From NCBI RefSeq assembly GCF_003441595.1, contig NZ_CP031848.1:1364001-1428000 (forward strand): DNA of 64,000 nucleotides, in the 5' to 3' direction. This stretch comes from Marinobacter sp. Arc7-DN-1. GTDB taxonomy: Bacteria > Pseudomonadota > Gammaproteobacteria > Pseudomonadales > Oleiphilaceae. Of this stretch, positions 1 to 8,556 are shown one piece after another. Each line of letters starts with the position of its first letter. Position 1 is the stretch's first letter. The position numbers and the translations under genes are program-made. Below the pieces are notes generated by a model. That model did not search any database, had not been told where the DNA came from, and saw only the letters and a list, made by a program, of their open reading frames with translations.

Positions 1-282
1 GACAACGGCACATCGGTTTCTTCGGTGAACTTCCCGGAAGTTGCGCTGCCGTCACACCCCAACCAGCACCGTCTGCTGCACATCCACGAGAACGTGCCGG
101 GCGTGATGTCCGAGATCAACCGGGTATTCTCGGAAAATGACATCAACGTGTGTGGTCAGTACCTGCAGACCAAGGAAGACATTGGCTACGTGGTGATTGA
201 TGTTGACAAGGACTACGGCGAGCTGGCACTGGAGAAGCTGCTCAAGGTGAAGGGAACGATCCGCTGCCGCGTCCTGTTCTGA
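1..282 (+). CDS. serA: D-3-phosphoglycerate dehydrogenase, C-terminal end (partial)
   Basis: The reading frame is open from the first base, so only the last 93 codons are present. They form the C-terminal ACT regulatory domain of SerA, with the motifs HRLLHIHENVPGVMSEIN and GYVVIDVD and the typical ending RVLF. SerA oxidises 3-phosphoglycerate in the first step of serine synthesis, and in bacteria this ACT domain binds serine for feedback inhibition. The NAD-binding and catalytic domains lie outside the window. A strong hairpin terminator follows the stop by about 20 bases. Confidence 0.92.
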   Translation, partial: DNGTSVSSVNFPEVALPSHPNQHRLLHIHENVPGVMSEINRVFSENDINVCGQYLQTKEDIGYVVIDVDKDYGELALEKLLKVKGTIRCRVLF

Positions 283-300
283 ACCACGGCCTGAAACGAA

Positions 301-332
301 AAAACCGGAGGCGCATGTCCTCCGGTTTTTTT
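301..332. terminator. Bidirectional Rho-independent terminator
   Basis: AAAACCGGAGG pairs with CCTCCGGTTTT across a short loop and is followed by a T run on the plus strand; the minus strand also ends in Ts. It lies between the convergent ends of serA and the OmpA-type lipoprotein gene and can serve both. Confidence 0.9.
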
Positions 333-351
333 ATGGCTTCGAGTGCCCGGC

Positions 352-1008
352 TTATCGCATGGGCACCAGGGTCAGTTCAACGCGACGGTTCTGCTCACGA
401 CCGGCTGGCGTGTCGTTGGAGGCCACCGGGTAGCGCTCCCCATAACCAACGGCGCGGGTGCGCTTGGGCGCAATGCCCTGATTCAGCAGGAAATCCCTGA
501 CGGATGAGGCACGACGCTCACTGAGCAGCTGGTTGTAGCTGTCAGAGCCCGAGCTGTCGGTGTGCCCCTCAATCTGAATGATGGTCTTGTCGTATTCCAT
601 CAGGACCAGAGCCACGGACTCCAGGGTGCCGCTGAACGCGGGCTTGATGCTGGACTCATTCAGATCGAAGGTGATATTACCCGGCATCACCAGCTCGATC
701 TGATCGCCGTTTCGAACCACGCGAACACCGGTGCCTTCCAGCTTCCGGCGCAGCTCTGCTTCCTGCTTGTCCATGTAGTAACCGATACCGCCACCAATCG
801 CCGCACCACTGGCCGCACCAATCAGCGCGCCTTTGCCGCGGTCACTCTTGCTGGAGGTTGCGGCACCTATGGCCGCACCGCCAATGGCGCCAATAATACT
901 GCCCTTGGTCGCACTCGATGTCTTTTCCTCGCCGGTGTACGGGTCGTAGGTCATACAACCGGCGAGACCGAAAGTTGCCACCGCAAACGCAAGAATCGTC
1001 TTCTTCAC
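352..1008 (-). CDS. OmpA-family outer-membrane lipoprotein (YiaD-like)
   Basis: This 218-residue protein begins with a signal peptide ending in the lipobox LAGC (Cys18), so it should be a lipoprotein. Residues about 33-78 are a glycine-zipper segment rich in GAAIG repeats. Residues about 105-218 are an OmpA/MotB peptidoglycan-binding domain with IEGHTDSSG, LLSERRA and a final NRRVEL. The likely role is tethering the outer membrane to peptidoglycan, as in YiaD. It appears monocistronic and ends at the shared terminator near 301-332. Confidence 0.9.
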   Translation of the reverse strand: MKKTILAFAVATFGLAGCMTYDPYTGEEKTSSATKGSIIGAIGGAAIGAATSSKSDRGKGALIGAASGAAIGGGIGYYMDKQEAELRRKLEGTGVRVVRNGDQIELVMPGNITFDLNESSIKPAFSGTLESVALVLMEYDKTIIQIEGHTDSSGSDSYNQLLSERRASSVRDFLLNQGIAPKRTRAVGYGERYPVASNDTPAGREQNRRVELTLVPMR

Positions 1009-1051
1009 AGTTTTCTCCTGTACCTGATTGCTTCAGCAGGCCCTCTTTGGT

Positions 1052-2059
1052 TTAGCGGACTTCTGCTGCCGAGTTCGTGAATGTGTCAATGATGGTGTTG
1101 AATACGGTTGCCTGCAAATCCTGAGCTTCGTTCACAAGATGATGACGTCCGTCAGGGATTCTCAGTTCCTCTACTGAGGAAAATTTATTCCGGATAATGC
1201 GCAGATTGTGCTGCCAGTCTACCGTGAGATCCTTTTCACCCTGCACCACCGTCACCGGAAAATCGACTGGCCTGGCCGATTCGATGTGCGGGACCCATCT
1301 CCGAAGGGCACTCACCCAGTCCACATGGACGGCGCGGGCCTGAAGCGGATCGTGTTCCCGCAAAAATCGGAGGAACCTGGTGTTGCCGCTGTTTTCCGCA
1401 AACACCCGACGCCAGCGGGAGATAAATGGTTTTACCAGGCTGTGGAGCGTTTTGGCTCCGAGCCAGCCCATAGGCCTTATCAGCGGCGCCAGCAAGACCA
1501 CGTTGCGGAAATCGGATGAGGCCTGATCGTGCTGGTTGGATAACAGATAGTCGATCAGGATCGCACCCCCGGTGCTCTGCCCGACCGCAAACCACGGCTC
1601 ACGGACCTTGCCCCTGGCCCGCGCCAAAACGTCTGCCAGGACCCCCTGATACTCCAGAAAGCTGTCAATCGCCGCCGGTGTGCCACTGGACAGGCCATGG
1701 CCCGGCTGATCATAGGCCAGCACATCAAATCCCGCTCCAATGCACCGTTCAATCAACTGGCTGTAGAGCCCGACATGATCGAAGTAGCCGTGCAGGATAA
1801 ACACCGTGCCCCGGCCCGGCTTCGCGTCCGGGAGCCGGAAATAGTGCACCATAACCTCGTGACCACCCGCCTTGATATAGCCCTGATGGTAATTTACCTC
1901 CGGATGCTCGACCCAGAGATCAAGGCCGTAAAAACGGCAGTAGGCGACCATCTCCTCACGGAGTTCCCGTGAGTGAGCGGGATCAAATGGTTCGAGCCTG
2001 TCCAGAAGCGAGTGTCTGTCCCAATCCGGTATTTCTATGGTATCTGTTTTCCAGTACAC
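1052..2059 (-). CDS. Alpha/beta hydrolase, monoacylglycerol-lipase-like
   Basis: A 335-residue soluble hydrolase. The oxyanion-hole motif HGYFDH (near residue 90) and the nucleophile elbow GQSTGG (near 163) are typical of the serine hydrolase / lysophospholipase (Hydrolase_4) family. A late Asp (GEKDLT) and His (GRHHLV) complete the probable triad. The start is a GTG with no strong Shine-Dalgarno sequence, so the true start is uncertain. It is divergent from the HSL-type esterase at 2154. The substrate is unknown; an ester lipid is likely. Confidence 0.8.
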   Translation of the reverse strand: MYWKTDTIEIPDWDRHSLLDRLEPFDPAHSRELREEMVAYCRFYGLDLWVEHPEVNYHQGYIKAGGHEVMVHYFRLPDAKPGRGTVFILHGYFDHVGLYSQLIERCIGAGFDVLAYDQPGHGLSSGTPAAIDSFLEYQGVLADVLARARGKVREPWFAVGQSTGGAILIDYLLSNQHDQASSDFRNVVLLAPLIRPMGWLGAKTLHSLVKPFISRWRRVFAENSGNTRFLRFLREHDPLQARAVHVDWVSALRRWVPHIESARPVDFPVTVVQGEKDLTVDWQHNLRIIRNKFSSVEELRIPDGRHHLVNEAQDLQATVFNTIIDTFTNSAAEVR

Positions 2060-2153
2060 GTAGAGTTAAACGCCTGTCATGGATGAGTTATAAGTTTCCG
2101 GCTCTCAATCCTAACCTATAGCGGGCCTAACCCATAGCGAGGGTATACCACAG

Positions 2154-3047
2154 ATGTTGCAACAGCTTCTCGAGACAGGGTTGCGCCAGACGATGAACAG
2201 TCTGGTGAAACCAGTCCTCAACCCAGCGGTTCCGGTTTCACTCCAGAGAAGAATTGTCAGCCAGGCATATCGCAGTTCGATACCACCGCGGGGCGCCCGG
2301 TTTCAGAAAGCCGCCGTTGGCGGGGTACCGGCAACCCGGACAACCTACGGAAACAACCCTTACGGAGCAGTGCTGTACCTGCACGGTGGCGGCTACATCA
2401 TCGGATCCTCCGCCACTCATCGTGGAATGACCGGCCACCTGGCCAAAACCAGCGGCTGCTCTGTCGTTACGCCGGATTACCGGCTGGCGCCCGAAAATCC
2501 CTTCCCCGCCGCTCTGGATGACGCCGAAGCCTGCTGGAATGGCCTGCTTGAAGAGGGTTACAAACCGGAGCAGATCGCCGTCGCCGGCGATTCCGCCGGT
2601 GGTGGCCTGTCGATTGCGCTCGCCATGCGCCTGCGCGACAAGGGGCTGCCACTGCCGGCGTCACTGACCGTGTTTTCACCCTGGGTGGACCTGACCCAGG
2701 AACAGCTCTATGCGCCGGAATGCGAGCCGGTACTCCAGGCACGCTGGACCAGCAAGGCTGCCAGGCTGTATGCCGGTAAGGAACCCCTGACCAACCCACT
2801 TATTTCACCAATTTTTGGTGACCTGAGCGGTCTGCCCCCTTTACTGATTCAGGTAGGCAGCCAGGAAATCCTGCTGAACGATGCCGAACGCCTGGCCGAC
2901 GCTGCGAACCGGGATAATGTGCAAACCCGGCTCGAGGTCTTCAACAGCCTCTGGCACGTATTCCAGGTGCACAGCGGTCAGCTCGATCGCGCAACCGCCG
3001 CCATGGAAACCGCCGGGGAACACATCAAACGTCATCTGGCAGGCTGA
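2154..3047 (+). CDS. Alpha/beta hydrolase fold-3 esterase (HSL family)
   Basis: A 297-residue esterase of the hormone-sensitive-lipase family. It shows the diagnostic HGGGYIIGS oxyanion motif near residue 83 and the nucleophile motif GDSAGGG near residue 153. A C-terminal Asp and His (SLWHVFQ) fit the triad. These enzymes hydrolyse short- to medium-chain esters in the cytoplasm. Its 3' end overlaps the convergent GIY-YIG gene by 23 bases. Confidence 0.88.
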   Translation: MLQQLLETGLRQTMNSLVKPVLNPAVPVSLQRRIVSQAYRSSIPPRGARFQKAAVGGVPATRTTYGNNPYGAVLYLHGGGYIIGSSATHRGMTGHLAKTSGCSVVTPDYRLAPENPFPAALDDAEACWNGLLEEGYKPEQIAVAGDSAGGGLSIALAMRLRDKGLPLPASLTVFSPWVDLTQEQLYAPECEPVLQARWTSKAARLYAGKEPLTNPLISPIFGDLSGLPPLLIQVGSQEILLNDAERLADAANRDNVQTRLEVFNSLWHVFQVHSGQLDRATAAMETAGEHIKRHLAG

Positions 3048-3303
3048 ACTCGCCCCGGGCAAGCGCCTCTTTCCGTGACCGGGGCCATTGTTTGATATGC
3101 CATTCCAGCTTTGAAGCCCGGCTCCGGTCTCCGGCGGCGGTGCTGAACACCAGCTCAAGGGGCCCCTTACCGCGCAGACTCCGGGCACCCTTGGGGGTGC
3201 CTGCCTGATGCTCCCGGAAACGCCGCGCCACGTCCGTGGTGATACCGGTATAAAGCGCGCCCCGGGCAGTCCGCACCATATAAACGAACCAGTTAGCCGC
3301 CAT
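3025..3303 (-). CDS. GIY-YIG nuclease-superfamily protein (YhbQ-like)
   Basis: A small protein of 92 residues when started at the ATG at 3303. The N-terminal half has the GIY-YIG signature as WFVYMVR followed by LYTGITTD, then RFREHQ, and SKLEWHIK in the middle, matching the stand-alone YhbQ/UPF0213 group. The biological role of that group is unsettled. An upstream in-frame ATG at 3363 would run far into the DMT exporter gene, so the internal start is preferred; it still overlaps that gene by 11 bases, suggesting translational coupling. Confidence 0.85.
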   Translation of the reverse strand: MAANWFVYMVRTARGALYTGITTDVARRFREHQAGTPKGARSLRGKGPLELVFSTAAGDRSRASKLEWHIKQWPRSRKEALARGEFSLPDDV

Positions 3304-4210
3304 GGGCAAGGGCCTCCTCCCTGGCTTTGACCTTTTTCTGCTGAAGCCAGAGACCCGCCACAATCAGAACAAGCCCGATGTAGGTCGAGGGCAGAATCTG
3401 CTCGCCCAGTATGAAATGGATGAACACCAGGGACAGGAACGGAGAAATGAAGATAAGGTTACTGACTTTTGACGTGTTTTCCGCCTTTTTCATGGCGTAG
3501 GACCATAGAACAAAGGCAACGCCCATCTCGAATACACCGACATAGACCGCCGCCACAAGCGACGTACCAGAGGTAACATAAACAAAAGACAAGCCTTCGG
3601 CCCACCAGCAGATCAGAAAAATGACCGGCAGCCCGAACAAAAAGTTCAGAAACAGCCCAACCACCGGATCACGGGTATCCCGCGTGGCAATAATCCAGTA
3701 GGACGCCCAGATCACGGTACTGCCCAGGGCAAGAGACACCCCGACAGGATCGGAAAAGCCCAGGGTTGAGATGGCGCCACGGGTTGCGATTACCACCACT
3801 CCGGCGTAACAGACAAGGCCCGCCAGAATATCCAGCTTGCGCAGCCGCTGGCCCAGGAAGGGAACGGACAGATAGGCCAGCACCAGTGCCCAGGTATAGT
3901 TCAGCGGTTGCGCTTCCTGAGCGGGCAGGCGATCAAAGGCTCCGAACAGCACCAGGTAGTAAAGGCAGGGATTGATCAGGCCCATACCAAAGGACTGGGC
4001 GTACTGCTTCCGGCTCAGGGAAAATGCCAGATGCCAACGGCCCTGGAGCATCAGGATTAACGCCATCACCAAAACCGACGCACTACTCGCAACCAGCAGC
4101 ATCTGGAGGGGTGCCATCTCCCGCAGGGAAAGCTTGAACGCCGTTGCTACCGTTGACCACAACAGTACCGTGCCAAGGCCATACAGCATGGCCTGTTTCT
4201 GGTTCGTCAT
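3293..4210 (-). CDS. DMT-superfamily transporter (EamA family)
   Basis: A 305-residue protein with about ten hydrophobic segments arranged as two EamA repeats, e.g. [20 protein letters not shown] at the N-terminus and [18 protein letters not shown] in the second half. EamA carriers usually export amino acids or metabolites across the inner membrane; the substrate cannot be told from sequence. It is upstream of and overlaps the GIY-YIG gene, so the two are probably cotranscribed. Confidence 0.88.
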   Translation of the reverse strand: MTNQKQAMLYGLGTVLLWSTVATAFKLSLREMAPLQMLLVASSASVLVMALILMLQGRWHLAFSLSRKQYAQSFGMGLINPCLYYLVLFGAFDRLPAQEAQPLNYTWALVLAYLSVPFLGQRLRKLDILAGLVCYAGVVVIATRGAISTLGFSDPVGVSLALGSTVIWASYWIIATRDTRDPVVGLFLNFLFGLPVIFLICWWAEGLSFVYVTSGTSLVAAVYVGVFEMGVAFVLWSYAMKKAENTSKVSNLIFISPFLSLVFIHFILGEQILPSTYIGLVLIVAGLWLQQKKVKAREEALAHGG

Positions 4211-4381
4211 TCCCCGCCTCCGGCCGGCAACTGAAGCTCCATCGAGTCACTCCCATAGTCCCTGAATCGTTTTGGGCGACAGTGTAATCCAATCGCACCC
4301 TGTTACCCACGACCGCGGGTGTTCTTGTGTTACCTTGTATATCGATATCAAACAAGGACCGAGAGAACTGGAGTTCCCGTT

Positions 4382-5488
4382 ATGCACACGTTCCGTTTCA
4401 GGTTTTGGCCACTGTGCGCCGCCTTGGTATTGGCGTTGGCCGGATGCTCGGACAACCAGAATGCCGGCAACGGGGACAGCACGGCCGGAACCCCAGAGCC
4501 GCCCGAGTATCCCGTCACCTGGCGGTTTGCCCTGGAAGAGATTGAGGGCAGTGTTCAGCATGCCTACGCCGAGGCCCTGAAAGAGCGCATTGAGGAGCGT
4601 TCCGACGGCAGGATTCTGATAGACATCTTCCCTTACGGCTCCCTCGGAACCTCGACCCAGCTCACCGAACTGGTCCGGAACGGTTCGGTAAACCTCGCTT
4701 TCGCCTCACCCGGGCACCTGGCCGACAAGGTGCCGGAAGCGGGCATCTTCACCCTGCACTTTATTCTGCCCGAAGACTCCCAAATCACCCGGCAACTGCT
4801 GGCAAGCCCGGAACTGACCGGTCTGTTTGAGCAGCCCTACGCGCGCCAGAACATGAAATTGCTGGGCTTCGTTCCGGAAGGCTGGATGGCCTGGACGGCG
4901 GATAAGGCTCTGCGCACCCCGGAAGATTTCCAGGGACTCCGGATCCGAACCATGACCTCCAATATGGCCGAAGAAGCCTATCGCGCTTACGGTGCCGAAC
5001 CCAGCCAGATTCCCTATTCGCAGGTATACAGTGATCTCCAGCTCCGGAAGATTGATGGCCAGAGCAATCCCGTTTTTGCGATTGAGGAAATGGATTTCCA
5101 TGAAGTCCAGAGTACGCTGACCCTTGCACGGCCCGCACAGTTTGTCTCGTCGGTTATCTCAAATCTGGAGTGGTACGACTCATTACCGGAAAACCAGAAA
5201 CAATGGCTGGACAACGCCCTGAAAGATGTCGCGGAAATTGCCTGGAAAACCCAGGAAGAGCTCAATCAGACACGGCTTGAGAAAATGCTGGAAGAGGGTC
5301 AACTGAGCGTTGTTCGGCTCACCGATGCGGAACGGAAGGCTTTTCGTGAGGCGAGCAGGCCGGTGCGGGACATTTATCTGGAACGCACCGGAGAAAGTGG
5401 GCAGAAAATCCTGGAAAAGCTGCTTCAGCTGATTGAGGAGTTCGAAGCCGGAAGCCGCGAATCAGCGGTTTCCGGCAACGGGGGCTGA
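4382..5488 (+). CDS. TRAP-type substrate-binding lipoprotein (DctP family)
   Basis: Starting at the ATG at 4382 gives 368 residues with a lipoprotein signal (LALAGCSD). The rest matches DctP-family solute receptors: YPVTWRFALEE at the start of the mature domain, IDIFPYGSLG, LVRNGSVNLAF and the conserved FQGLRIRTM. Such receptors feed carboxylates to DctQM permeases. No dctQ or dctM gene lies nearby, so this is an orphan receptor here. Its 3' end overlaps the convergent mscS-like gene by 27 bases. Confidence 0.85.
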   Translation: MHTFRFRFWPLCAALVLALAGCSDNQNAGNGDSTAGTPEPPEYPVTWRFALEEIEGSVQHAYAEALKERIEERSDGRILIDIFPYGSLGTSTQLTELVRNGSVNLAFASPGHLADKVPEAGIFTLHFILPEDSQITRQLLASPELTGLFEQPYARQNMKLLGFVPEGWMAWTADKALRTPEDFQGLRIRTMTSNMAEEAYRAYGAEPSQIPYSQVYSDLQLRKIDGQSNPVFAIEEMDFHEVQSTLTLARPAQFVSSVISNLEWYDSLPENQKQWLDNALKDVAEIAWKTQEELNQTRLEKMLEEGQLSVVRLTDAERKAFREASRPVRDIYLERTGESGQKILEKLLQLIEEFEAGSRESAVSGNGG

Positions 5489-6265
5489 AACAAAACTGAC
5501 TCCCTCGGCAGCCAGTGCACTTGCCCCCCGGGCCGTCAATTCGGAGATAAAGCGAAACTGGTCCTTCAGCTCAACCGGATAAGCCTTCAGGCGGTAACAC
5601 ATCCCCCAGGGATTATTGGAAACCACAACCACCACTGGCCGAAACGTCCGTGTGTGGGGGCACGTGTAGGCCACATCCCGCAGCAGGCCCAGAACCCTGC
5701 TTACATCATGGTGGGGCTCAAGATTGAATTCCGCCACACACATCAGGTTATCCGTGCCATCGTTGGAATTTGCGATCAGTGACGCCCAAAGCTTGCCATG
5801 GGGAATCACAACCACAGTGTCATCCGGTGTCACAAGTTCGGCAGCACGGGCACCGATCGAACGCACTTCCCCGTATTTGCCGTCCACTTCTATCCAGTCC
5901 CCCGGGCGGTAAGGCATCTCATACAGAGTCACGATGCCAGCAATCAGGCTGTTGGCGTAATCCTTGAAAGCAAAGCCAAGGGCCAGGCCCAGCGCACCAA
6001 AGATGGCCACCATATTCTCGAAAGAGGGTTCCACCAGGATCGGAACCACCACAATGATGGTCCCCACAATGATGATCAGCCGCAGCAGCGGAACGGATGC
6101 CAGGATGTAGAACCGGGGTTTGCCGCCCAGCTTTCCTGCGATTTTCGGAAGTAGCTTCTGAATGGCGATGGTCAGCGCTGTTGCGGCAAGCACCACGACC
6201 AGTGCCTCCAGCAATGCCTTGTAGGTAATCGCCGAAAACGCTTCCTGGATACCAAGATCACCCAT
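5462..6265 (-). CDS. Small-conductance mechanosensitive channel (MscS family)
   Basis: A 267-residue inner-membrane channel. Three N-terminal transmembrane helices are followed by the pore-lining TM3 (GALGLALGFAFKDYANSLIAG) and the beta domain with PYRPGDWIEVDGKYGEV, the MscS hallmark. It has a good Shine-Dalgarno sequence (GGAG seven bases before ATG). It lies 10 bases downstream of the NTPase-like gene and is almost certainly cotranscribed with it. Role: release of solutes on hypo-osmotic shock. Confidence 0.9.
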   Translation of the reverse strand: MGDLGIQEAFSAITYKALLEALVVVLAATALTIAIQKLLPKIAGKLGGKPRFYILASVPLLRLIIIVGTIIVVVPILVEPSFENMVAIFGALGLALGFAFKDYANSLIAGIVTLYEMPYRPGDWIEVDGKYGEVRSIGARAAELVTPDDTVVVIPHGKLWASLIANSNDGTDNLMCVAEFNLEPHHDVSRVLGLLRDVAYTCPHTRTFRPVVVVVSNNPWGMCYRLKAYPVELKDQFRFISELTARGASALAAEGVSFVSAPVAGNR

Positions 6266-6275
6266 GATTCATCTC

Positions 6276-7544
6276 CTAGAACATGTCTACCGGGAAGCCC
6301 CAGCTTTGCAGGTGTCGCCGGATAGACGGATATCCAGATGCAGTGACTTTCCAGCAATCGCTGGATTCCACTTGTTCAATCAGCTCTGAGCGGGCCAGCC
6401 GGGACAGCACGAAACCCAGTTGAGGCTCCTGGACACCTGTCACCAGCTCGAGGAACGATGTATTCAGCCCCTCATGCAGGAGCAAGGCATGTAAAACAAG
6501 ACCAATACTGTCTCCCTGGATCTGTGGAACAGCCGGAAGACTCAACTGGTCAAACGGAACGACCCAACAGCGGGCACAGCTTGCGTCTTTAACAGGTTCT
6601 TCCGCCAGATTCTCCATTGCCGGGTTGTCTTCGGGGCGCGCTCTGAGTGACCGCCGCCAGATTGCGAGCGCAACCCCCGGATTGCCCCGGGCAACAGACG
6701 CCAGATCCCTGAGAAATCCACTGTGTTTGTGTTTTTTGCCCTGCACTGGATTCGCCGTTGGCAACACATAGAAGCCATCATCAGCCATCCGCGCGATCAC
6801 TGCCTGTCCGCCAGTGCCTGAAGCAAGGCATTCAAACCAGTCTCCGAGCATTGTGGCCGTCATCGGTGCCGGAGTCAGCGGTGCCAGGTGGGTGTCTCCA
6901 AAGTAGGATGACCAGAACTGCCAGCACCAGCTGGAACAGCCAATGAGACCAGGGGCGAGCCCGCCAGCAGCCACTCGCCGAAGCAATTCACGAATCAACG
7001 CCAGGCCAGACAGATGGCGAAGCCAGAAATCGGCCAATTCCGGAATGACCCAAGGCCGGGAAAGATCCTGTCTATCCCACCAATCCCTGGCGCCCTGATC
7101 GTCGAGCAATAGATTCTCGGGAGGCGCTATCAGGGACCATTGATCTGTCCCACTGCTCCTCCCCGCCTGAAGCTCCGGGAAATATTCAAGTGCAGACCGC
7201 ACCCCCGAAAATGGAGGCGCCACAAGAAAGGTCACGTCGCGGCTGGACCGCGCAACCGACCGACTGGCTTCCAGAGCACTCCAAAGCGCATCTGCCAGCT
7301 TTGGGAAATCCGGCTGTGGAGCCAGGCCCTGAAGCTCGGACTGGGCTAATTCAGGCAGGTTATCAAGGCTTTCAAAGGTTTCGTCTTCCTGCACAACACC
7401 CGCACGGATCTGCGCCAGGATGTGGAGAAGGGCATCCTTCAGTGACCGCCTGGCGGAGGTTTCGGGTGTTTTCCATTCGTCTACAGGGGTGAGGCCACCC
7501 TGCAGACAGGTGCTTTCAATCTTCTGAACCGGCTTTTCTGTCAA
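6276..7544 (-). CDS. Conserved protein with degenerate NTPase-like core, cotranscribed with mscS
   Basis: A 422-residue soluble protein I cannot name. Its start is a TTG with a strong GGAGGAG eight bases upstream. Residues about 100-320 resemble an AAA/STAND NTPase: a P-loop position reads APPFSGVRSAL, where GxxxxGK(S/T) is expected, so the Lys is Arg and the first Gly is Ala. A later ARGNPGVALAIWRRSL matches the helical lid seen in such ATPases. The C-terminal 80 residues look like a winged helix. It probably does not hydrolyse ATP normally. Being 10 bases upstream of the MscS gene suggests a regulatory or adaptor role. Confidence 0.6.
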   Translation of the reverse strand: MTEKPVQKIESTCLQGGLTPVDEWKTPETSARRSLKDALLHILAQIRAGVVQEDETFESLDNLPELAQSELQGLAPQPDFPKLADALWSALEASRSVARSSRDVTFLVAPPFSGVRSALEYFPELQAGRSSGTDQWSLIAPPENLLLDDQGARDWWDRQDLSRPWVIPELADFWLRHLSGLALIRELLRRVAAGGLAPGLIGCSSWCWQFWSSYFGDTHLAPLTPAPMTATMLGDWFECLASGTGGQAVIARMADDGFYVLPTANPVQGKKHKHSGFLRDLASVARGNPGVALAIWRRSLRARPEDNPAMENLAEEPVKDASCARCWVVPFDQLSLPAVPQIQGDSIGLVLHALLLHEGLNTSFLELVTGVQEPQLGFVLSRLARSELIEQVESSDCWKVTASGYPSIRRHLQSWGFPVDMF

Positions 7545-7578
7545 TCAGATCGCTCCTCCGAACCGTCAACCGGCCGGG

Positions 7579-8418
7579 CTATTCAGACACCAGCCACTCG
7601 ACTCCATGAGACAGATTCAGGGCATCGGGACCGGCAATATCATTCATCATCGCCGACAACCGGGTATCAAATCCCCAGGGCGGATTAATCACCAGAAGCC
7701 CAGAGCCTGTCATGCCCCGCTCCGGTGGCGTTCGCAGATGCACCTCACTGCACAGCACCTTACGGACAGCGGTGGCCCTGACAGCGTCTTTCAACTGCTC
7801 GTGAAGACCACTGGTCAGTACCGGATACCAGACAAGATAGACCCCATGCCGGCACTTTTGCCACGCTTTCCCCATAGTTTCGGCAACATCCCGGTAATCG
7901 GACTTGATTTCATAGGATGGATCAATCAGTGCCAGCAGGCGAGGCTGCTTCGGAGGTAACTGCCTGAGAAGGCCCGCCAGGCCATCCTGCCTTAGCACGC
8001 GGGCCCGGCCAGCAGACGCCCAGTCCGCCAGCTGTTCACCTTCAGCGGGATGGAGCTCAAACAGGGTCAGACCATCTTCGGCCCGGAGAAAATGCCGAAA
8101 CCAGGCAGGTGACCCCGGGTAAACCGTCAGTTCTCCGCTTCCGGCATTGAACTGTGCCATAACATCCAGCACCGGCCGCCAGTCCTCCGATCGCAACTGT
8201 TCCCGGGCCTTCCAGAGTTTCTGGATACCGCTGTCCGCTTCGCCCGTTTTCCGGGCTTTTTCACTGCGCAAGTCATAGATGGCACTGCCGGCATGGGTAT
8301 CAAAGCCGGCAATGCCGGATTTCTTAGCCTGCATCATTGCCAGGGCCAGCGTCAGCGCCGCATGTTTCTGGACATCGGCAAAGTTTCCGGCGTGGAAGGC
8401 GTGTAGATAGCTGAGCAT
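7579..8418 (-). CDS. rlmJ: 23S rRNA (adenine2030-N6)-methyltransferase
   Basis: With the ATG at 8418 the protein is 279 residues, the usual RlmJ length. The N-terminus MLSYLHAFHAGNFADVQKH is the RlmJ signature, and ELHPAEGEQL is the SAM-binding region. Motif IV, normally DPPYE, reads DPSYE (Asp166 to Glu170); the change of the second Pro to Ser is unusual for this family as I know it. The enzyme methylates A2030 in 23S rRNA. The longer in-frame extension to 8841 has no family-like sequence. Confidence 0.92.
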   Translation of the reverse strand: MLSYLHAFHAGNFADVQKHAALTLALAMMQAKKSGIAGFDTHAGSAIYDLRSEKARKTGEADSGIQKLWKAREQLRSEDWRPVLDVMAQFNAGSGELTVYPGSPAWFRHFLRAEDGLTLFELHPAEGEQLADWASAGRARVLRQDGLAGLLRQLPPKQPRLLALIDPSYEIKSDYRDVAETMGKAWQKCRHGVYLVWYPVLTSGLHEQLKDAVRATAVRKVLCSEVHLRTPPERGMTGSGLLVINPPWGFDTRLSAMMNDIAGPDALNLSHGVEWLVSE

Positions 8419-8556
8419 AGGGCTTCCTGAATGGTCAGAACTCGCGCCTATTAAGCCGCAGGATTGTCTGCAATGCCACCCCGTCCGTACCCGGCATTTA
8501 AGCGAAATAGGATCAGCTGTTATGCTTTTGTGCTCATTTTCCCGGAGGACGATCGC

